The notes beneath the pieces were generated by a model, which was not told the origin of the DNA, made no database searches, and was given only the letters and a program-made list of their open reading frames with translations. Both the position numbers and the translations under genes were made by a program. A stretch of DNA of 46,249 bases. It comes from Dictyobacter formicarum (lineage in GTDB: Bacteria > Chloroflexota > Ktedonobacteria > Ktedonobacterales > Ktedonobacteraceae). The stretch is taken from the NCBI RefSeq assembly GCF_016587435.1, contig NZ_BNJJ01000042.1, positions 1 through 46,249 of the forward strand, given 5' to 3'. Positions 41,505-46,249 of this stretch are shown here, piece after piece (position 1 is the first letter of the stretch; each line of letters opens with the position of its first letter).

Positions 41505-41779
41505 CCGATACATCTCTGGTGAAAAGGACTGGAAAGCCATCGTCTTTGTCCCCTTGATCACGAGTACTCAGTATGTATCTGTGTCACGCACGCGTTCTCA
41601 AAAAGCTGGCCAAAGCCTGGTCAGCACGGTGACGGCACGTATTCTGCGAGCGTATTGTAAGACAACTGAACAGTACTGGCTTTTTAGTTTATCACGTTTA
41701 GATGAGGTTTACTATCTTACATGTTTTTTTTTACCTCGGGCAAATTTGTTTGATAGTTTAAAGAATAGAAGGAGGAAAA

Positions 41780-41884
41780 ATGTTCACGGTCTCTCTGCCA
41801 GCGTTCACAAAGCTGAAGCGCAAGCAGCAATCTTCCACGCACATCTGCAAAAACAGCGATAGTCATCGTGCCTCTTTGCCGTAG
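41780..41884 (+). CDS. Very small ORF with a strong ribosome site
   Basis: 34 codons from ATG 41780, preceded by GAAGGAGGAAAA. The peptide is basic and Ser-rich (MFTVSLPAFTKLKRKQ at its start). It overlaps the 3' end of the convergent isomerase gene. It may be the leftover start of a lost gene; no family known. The AT-rich 100 bp upstream could hold a promoter. Confidence 0.25.
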   Translation: MFTVSLPAFTKLKRKQQSSTHICKNSDSHRASLP

Positions 41885-42714
41885 CTGTCGCTGATGCTGA
41901 ATGCCTGCTTGCTTGTTGTCAGGCCCAACGTGGCAATGTCTAAGGCCGTCTGGCCACCAAAATCCGCGATAAACAACTCAAGCGATAAATACCCCTGGTA
42001 TCCTGTTTGATGAAGAAATCTCGCTATCTCTGCGGTAGGAGCAATGCCGTCACCAGGAAAAACGCGATCCTTATCCTGAATGGTTGCTCGATCTGGATCG
42101 GCTGGGTAATCATTGACGTGTACGATGCCAATATGGCTGTCCTTGATATATGCGAGATTGTTGACCGCGCTCCCGCCAGTATACATGTGATAGGGGTCCA
42201 GCAACATCTTCACATCGGGCAATCCGCTCTGAAGGGCGACAGAGAACGCATCACTGAGAGTCGAAAGCTGCTTTGCTCTGCCCCAGAACTCTAGATAGGG
42301 CTCGACGCCTATGCGGCGACCAATCTCCACGAGTTGTGCAAAAGAGGCGGCCATATCGTCCAGCGTGACATGCTCCACATTCCCAAATGGAGGAGCGGCG
42401 ATAGCTGGACACCCCAGGTCCGCCAGGAGTTGCATCTCCTTTTCTGCCTGGACCATTCCTTGCTTGCGCACAGTCGCATCCGCATCGGCCCAGGTGAAAA
42501 AGCTAATGGCGTTGACGATGGAGATACCAAGTTCGTCCCCATATTGCTTCAAGTCATGGAGGTTTCCTCCGTCGGCCAGATAGTGCTCAATGTCGCGCAT
42601 CCATAGCTCAACGCCCTCATAGCCTGCTTCTGCAGCAACCTGCAACTGTTGCTTGACAGAGAGCTGAAACGGAAACAGAGTGGATGCATTTAACGCCATT
42701 TTGAATGGGAACAT
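41863..42714 (-). CDS. Sugar phosphate isomerase/epimerase (xylose isomerase-like TIM barrel)
   Basis: 283 residues. AP-endonuclease-2/IolE-type TIM barrel: GYEGVELWMRDIEHYLADGG, the strand GVEPYLEFWGRAKQ, metal-ligand regions LLDPYHMYTGG and VHVNDYPADP, GDGIAPTAEIARFL, and the last strand YLSLELFI. Glu, Asp/His and Glu ligands for a divalent metal are all in place. ATG 42714 has AAAGGA upstream; the longer frame to 42774 lacks support. Probable role in sugar or inositol-type catabolism; exact substrate unknown. Confidence 0.85.
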   Translation of the reverse strand: MFPFKMALNASTLFPFQLSVKQQLQVAAEAGYEGVELWMRDIEHYLADGGNLHDLKQYGDELGISIVNAISFFTWADADATVRKQGMVQAEKEMQLLADLGCPAIAAPPFGNVEHVTLDDMAASFAQLVEIGRRIGVEPYLEFWGRAKQLSTLSDAFSVALQSGLPDVKMLLDPYHMYTGGSAVNNLAYIKDSHIGIVHVNDYPADPDRATIQDKDRVFPGDGIAPTAEIARFLHQTGYQGYLSLELFIADFGGQTALDIATLGLTTSKQAFSISDSYGKEAR

Positions 42715-43024
42715 GGATGATCCTTTCTTGCTGAGTTGTTGGAAGGAAGGGTGGGGACCCAACCATTTTGACAAATGGCAATGCGGTCAGGTTATTCCTT
42801 TTTGGGTGGCCAATGAATGTTTTCTGTCACAGAGACGTACTCCTCTTAGCGTACTGGATTTGAATCCTATTTTCAAGGTTTTACCTGCAAAGTATTCATG
42901 CAATGAGATAAATCCTCTGCGTTGGGATTAAACATACTTCATGCCCAAATTCTCCAGTTGGTATTATATATTGTGATGCTAGCGACATCGATCATATTAA
43001 GTGCAACTGTAGTGAAAAACAGGG

Positions 43025-43075
43025 CTGTAACGGTACTGTATAGGTACTGTATAGGTTCTGTATCTGTTCTGCGCA
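43025..43075 (+). repeat. Five direct 7-bp repeats at 11-bp spacing (PhoB/OmpR-type site)
   Basis: CTGTAAC (43025), CTGTATA (43036), CTGTATA (43047), CTGTATC (43058) and CTGCGCA (43069) each start exactly 11 bp apart with 4-bp spacers (GGTA, GGTA, GGTT, TGTT). The arrangement is that of a Pho box (CTGT repeats, 11-bp period), bound head-to-tail by OmpR/PhoB winged helices. It lies 121 bp upstream of a gene for just such a domain. Confidence 0.75.
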
Positions 43076-43195
43076 GCTCACATTTGGCATCGTGAAGGCA
43101 AGTGTTCTGGGCAAATTATCCCTTTGCACTTTTTCAAAATAGTAATTATTGGTAGCGTTTGTCCCGGCGATCGTATGTGATCTAGAAAGTGAGAG

Positions 43196-43591
43196 ATGTC
43201 TTGTATGTTTGATAATCAGAATGCTGTCTTTACGATGAATGGCCGTAGTATTTATCATCTAGATGATGTGCGAGTCCTTATCTTTGGATCGAAGCAGATG
43301 CGTTTTTCTCCCATTGAATACCAGGTAATGCTTCAGCTGTTATGCGAACGTCCTGTTTCCGATCGCGAAATCGTGAAAAATATTTTTAACGGAGAGCTGG
43401 ATATGTGGACGAAGGAGGCTCTAGAAAAGCATATTGAAAACGCGCGACGGAAGCTGAAAAAGGCCTGGCTCCCTTCTTCTCAGTTTGGGGTGTTGATAGC
43501 CCTGTCGATTTCAACTGCGCTGAAAAACAGCGAACGCGTGCCAGGTATCATAAGAAACGCCTCCCATCTTCTTCTTGCCGAATACTTATAG
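43196..43591 (+). CDS. Orphan winged-helix (OmpR/PhoB-type) DNA-binding protein
   Basis: 131 residues. The C-terminal-type effector domain of response regulators is visible: MRFSPIEYQVMLQLLCERPV, SDREIVKNIF, and the recognition helix region ALEKHIENARRKLKKAW. No receiver domain precedes it and no histidine kinase is near. The N-terminal 33 residues include a possible beta-sheet as in SARP/OmpR domains. ATG 43196 or 43205 may be used (GTGAGAG upstream). It lies behind a five-fold 11-bp repeat that suits its own fold, so it may be autoregulated or activated there. The following 43592-43908 gap has only short ORFs without family features. Confidence 0.72.
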   Translation: MSCMFDNQNAVFTMNGRSIYHLDDVRVLIFGSKQMRFSPIEYQVMLQLLCERPVSDREIVKNIFNGELDMWTKEALEKHIENARRKLKKAWLPSSQFGVLIALSISTALKNSERVPGIIRNASHLLLAEYL

Positions 43592-43908
43592 GGCGGGTCT
43601 CTTGCTTACGTTTTTGCCCCTTCCTGCGGTAAGACTGCGCCGAAGGAGTTAAAGGAGGATTCAGCTTATATTTATGCTCGCTCGCTCCGAACGTCTGAAA
43701 CTGGGTATCCTGTCGTTTTAAGGATTTTAGCTTCTCTTTTATGAGATTCAATCGATCTAAAGAAGGTGCCATTGTTTCGCTTTAGCTTTGCTACTATGCG
43801 TTTGATGAAAGAGATCTCATTTCTAGATGAGCTTACCGCCGTTTTTAAAGCAAGGCAAGAGGATAAGGGAGGAATTTTACTCATCTTTGAATTCGTTTGT
43901 ATCTGGAT

Positions 43909-44610
43909 TCACCATTGTTTGACCCAGGTTACCTGAAGTGCCTGGCTGATCTCATCAAGGGCCTCCATCTCCCGAACAGCGACACTACAACCCAAAAACC
44001 AGGCGAGCGCCTGACCATTTCGTACATAGAGAGGTGGGAGATCATCGGAAAAATCATCTACAAGCCCAAAGACCAGGGGACCAACAGTCGTGCGCTGCCA
44101 CTGCTGCTCCAACCATGCGTTTTGATACTCCTGGTGATGGAAAAAATGTGTGTACCCGCCATGTATAGCTCCTCCACAGAGAGCATGATGATAGGTAAGC
44201 GTGTCAAGAAAGTCTGACACATGGGTGTGGCTTGGCATCCAGATAAGAGGTGCATCAACTTCCCACCACTCCCAATCTGGTAAAGCGTAAGCGACGACAA
44301 CGGGAGGATTCGCTTTCTCCAGATCCTCGTGTCGGATCGCCCAGGAGCAGACCGCCTGATTTTCAAAGCAGAAAATGGGGGCATCTGGCCGCGCAACCAG
44401 TTTATCAGGTCCAACCAACGCTTGATTGAGTCTGGTCAGATCCTTGCGTCGGCCCCAGGTCGAGTAAAAGGTTCGGAGAGGATCTGGCAAGCGGCTACCG
44501 AGCCGCGCCTCGGCGGCCTGAATGATGTTTTCCTCGTATCCATCGCCAGATTGCCAGGGAGGGTACAGTGAGCGAATATGAGGGGATTGCGTTGACCAAT
44601 CGAGTTCCAT
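43909..44610 (-). CDS. SMI1/KNR4 (SUKH)-like protein
   Basis: 233 residues. Features: IIQAAEARLGSRLPDPLRTF and YSTWGRRKDL near the start, PIFCFENQAVCSWAIRHEDL, then a long region with many aromatic residues. This is the SUKH superfamily pattern, used in bacteria as immunity proteins against contact-dependent toxins, but also elsewhere. ATG 44610 has AAAGGAAC upstream. It follows a damaged gene by 38 bp on the same strand. No toxin is encoded in the window. Confidence 0.65.
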   Translation of the reverse strand: MELDWSTQSPHIRSLYPPWQSGDGYEENIIQAAEARLGSRLPDPLRTFYSTWGRRKDLTRLNQALVGPDKLVARPDAPIFCFENQAVCSWAIRHEDLEKANPPVVVAYALPDWEWWEVDAPLIWMPSHTHVSDFLDTLTYHHALCGGAIHGGYTHFFHHQEYQNAWLEQQWQRTTVGPLVFGLVDDFSDDLPPLYVRNGQALAWFLGCSVAVREMEALDEISQALQVTWVKQW

Positions 44611-44648
44611 GAATGTTCCTTTATTTCTCATGAATGTGTGATAGACAT

Positions 44649-45232
44649 TTAAGAATGGCAATCAACTCCTACTAAGATATCGTTTCGATATTCTGCTAAA
44701 ATTTGTTGTGCTTTTATTTGCCATTCAGATTCTTCTTGTTCACTGTATTCTAATTTTACCCCTTCAGTTCCAATTTCATACCAATGTAAATCTGGTGTAA
44801 GCAGCGCAAAAAAGTGAGGAATGGTGTCTAGCTGCTCAATGCGAATCATGTTTTCATTTAATCTACAATGTTCTGGTTCAGTATTTGTACTCTGACCACT
44901 ATTATGGCGAGACATCTTGCTGACTACTCCGTTCCACCGCCCTCCAATGCCCCACCAGTCCTCCCACTTGGCTTGAGGGTTATATGTACTAATATAATAG
45001 ATACCTTGCTCATCAATAGCTAACGGACGCTTGTACCACTCTTCGAGCTCTTTCAGAGAGATATTATTGTCCTCTCAGCTATATCACTGATTTCCCCTTT
45101 GCTTAAATAGACTTTATGAGGTTCGACTTCCCAGTAATCACCGAATGGTTCTAGCTGACTTTTGACTGTCTCTTCAATCTTCTCAAATGCTGTAGATCCT
45201 GGAACAATGACCCCAACAAAAATATGTGCCAT
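44649..45232 (-). pseudogene. Conserved hypothetical protein, frameshifted (GGRWNG motif)
   Basis: From ATG 45232 the frame gives MAHIFVGVIVPGSTAFEKIE and later VEPHKVYLSKGEISDIAERT, then stops at 45053. The continuation lies in another frame from about 45065: SLKELEEWYKRPLAIDEQGI, YNPQAKWEDWWGIGGRWNG, and on to the stop at 44649. The length is 3n+2, so one missing base near 45060-45075 explains it. The YNP..KW...GGRW motif occurs in phage and bacterial hypothetical proteins. Joined length is about 194 residues. GGGAAAG precedes the start. Confidence 0.65.
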
Positions 45233-45236
45233 TATG

Positions 45237-45623
45237 TTACTTTCCCACAAAATGCCCTATAAAATAACAGAATCGGGCCTTATTGCCTCGAATATGTAGC
45301 AAAGGTGGAATACCTTTATACCCTTTACTACGATATAAGTGCAATACACCATTTGTTTCTAATACTGCAAAGTTTAATCTATATAATTGGCGCATAAGCT
45401 TTATCTCAATCGGGTAAATTGAATTTTTAACTCGGTTCCAAAGAGCTGGGATACCGTTATCTGACAAAAATTGTTATGCTGCCATATAAAGGTAATGAGA
45501 TATATTTAGCGTACATACTTGCCCATCAGTGATTTCATATGCCAATAGTCTAGCCACATCACAAGGCAGATTTTCTGTCCAGACAATGGAATCGGCCCAG
45601 AGTCGATTTTGAAGTATCAGGGA
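45237..45623 (-). pseudogene. Hypothetical gene with an internal stop codon
   Basis: A single minus-strand frame encodes NRLWADSIVWTENLPCDVAR and LLAYEITDGQVCTLNISHYL, meets TAA at 45474-45476, and continues as SDNGIPALWNRVKNSIYPIE, then LYRLNFAVLETNGVLHLYRS, to the stop at 45237. Both halves look like ordinary protein. Removal of the one stop would give about 128 residues. The family is not recognised. Its end is 5 bp from the next gene start, so it was probably in an operon with it. Confidence 0.5.
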
Positions 45624-45635
45624 TCATGTTCCCAA

Positions 45636-46249
45636 CTAGCCTGTCATTGCTGCGGGATGAGCCAGCAGCCAATCGCTAAGGCGCAGGAAAGGCAGCCTAC
45701 CTCGAATCTGCCTTGCAGGATCATTGGTGAATCCGTCGAGAGCCGCAGCATAGAGCGGCATAGCAGCGGTGTAGGGGAGGAGGGCCTTTCTTTCCTCAGC
45801 GGTAAGACGGAAGTTCGCGTGGGCCTCGTATTCCTCAACAAGCCGCGGGACATGTTGCCACGCGAAGCTCTCTGGTACTTGGTGCCCCTGGAGTGCAAGC
45901 ACCATAAACGCCAGAGAATAAGCAAGATCGTGAACCCGTGGCCTGTAGGCCAGAAAACCGAAGTCCAGGTAGACCGTCTTGCCTGTTGAAGTCTGACCTA
46001 CATTGCTTAGGTGAACATCGCCATGGATAAGTTGCTGCGGAAGGTGGGACGCAGGCAGCCATTGCCTGCGTAACCGGCTGACCAAATTGCGAAGGAACCG
46101 TACAATATCAACTGCCTCTCGATCACCTTGGACGGCTGCCTCTGTGATGGGCAGCCATCGACTTAGAGAACTTGGAGGCGCATATGTGGCAACCAGAGGT
46201 CGCGGAACGGTTATGTCGAGCGTCGCCAATTCTCGATGCAAGGTGCCCA
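45636..46249 (-). CDS. Aminoglycoside phosphotransferase-family protein (5' end outside the window)
   Basis: At least 201 residues of an APH/choline-kinase-like fold. Catalytic loop LIHGDVHLSNVG with Asp and Asn, then the metal site YLDFGFLAYRPRVHDLAYSL. The C-terminal helical lobe is complete to the stop at 45636. The frame is open to the window edge; the TTG near 46241 is unlikely to be the start. Such kinases phosphorylate aminoglycosides, homoserine, choline or other small molecules; the substrate is not decided. Confidence 0.82.
   Translation of the reverse strand, partial: GTLHRELATLDITVPRPLVATYAPPSSLSRWLPITEAAVQGDREAVDIVRFLRNLVSRLRRQWLPASHLPQQLIHGDVHLSNVGQTSTGKTVYLDFGFLAYRPRVHDLAYSLAFMVLALQGHQVPESFAWQHVPRLVEEYEAHANFRLTAEERKALLPYTAAMPLYAAALDGFTNDPARQIRGRLPFLRLSDWLLAHPAAMTG

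Noticed and set aside
43025..43075. CRISPR-like or minisatellite repeat
   Set aside because: The 11-bp period with a conserved CTGT core and position before a winged-helix gene fit a regulatory site better.
43672..43884. 70-codon minus-strand ORF, and a 57-codon plus ORF over the same bases
   Set aside because: No family features and no clear ribosome site; left as unexplained gap.
45609..45989. 126-codon plus-strand ORF
   Set aside because: It is antisense to the phosphotransferase gene, which has its catalytic motifs.

Overview
This 46 kb window looks like chromosome from a moderate-GC, regulator-rich soil bacterium. My best guess is Chloroflexota, class Ktedonobacteria. That is inferred from the gene mix: a Ser/Thr kinase with a C-terminal membrane anchor, two LLM flavin/F420-type oxidoreductases, a P450 with its own ferredoxin and reductase, HEAT and pentapeptide repeat proteins, a pRiA4b ORF-3 family protein, and a T-box ahead of thrS. 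I saw no rRNA, tRNA, CRISPR array, transposase or phage module.

Layout. 1-3.2 kb (minus): a membrane-anchored Ser/Thr kinase with an apparent frameshift, then a phytanoyl-CoA dioxygenase/AraC pair. 3.4-8.7 kb: a nickel/cobalt transporter, divergent from a hyuA-hyuB hydantoinase/oxoprolinase operon. 8.9-12.5 kb: a lipoprotein, a 230-nt folded element of unknown nature, and thrS behind a threonine T-box whose parts can be traced. 12.9-15.6 kb (minus): a MarR-LLM pair under a nested palindromic operator, and selD. 15.9-23.1 kb: pentapeptide protein, truncated haemoglobin, a REP-like inverted pair, peroxiredoxin/MarR, TetR/LLM, a HEAT protein and a VOC protein. 23.2-27.0 kb (minus): ArsR-SRPBCC, and ferredoxin-reductase-P450. 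27.3-34.5 kb: MazG-like protein, an RmlD-like gene broken by a 47-bp tandem duplication, an FMN split-barrel protein, pRiA4b-like protein, a second REP-like pair, nucleotidyltransferase/SnoaL and a sulfatase. 35.0-42.7 kb: SDRs, a second ArsR-SRPBCC operon, AraC/NmrA/SDR, a zone of gene remnants, and a TIM-barrel isomerase. 43.0-46.2 kb: an orphan winged-helix protein behind a five-fold 11-bp repeat, a SUKH-like protein with two damaged neighbours, and a partial aminoglycoside phosphotransferase-like gene.

How it works together. Most of the window consists of small modules in which a one-component regulator (MarR, TetR, ArsR, AraC) sits beside one redox or ligand-binding enzyme. In several cases the operator can be read directly, lying on a plausible promoter. 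This suggests a detoxification or secondary-metabolism accessory region rather than one long pathway. The right third carries frameshifts, a chimeric gene remnant, truncated genes and palindromes, which points to recent rearrangement and decay.

The observations most worth a second look are: the CTGTATA repeats with 11-bp spacing before the orphan winged-helix gene; two REP-like families sharing a TAGGT head and a CTTGC loop with stem covariation; the folded element at 9.82-10.06 kb; and the 47-bp duplication that switches a reading frame.
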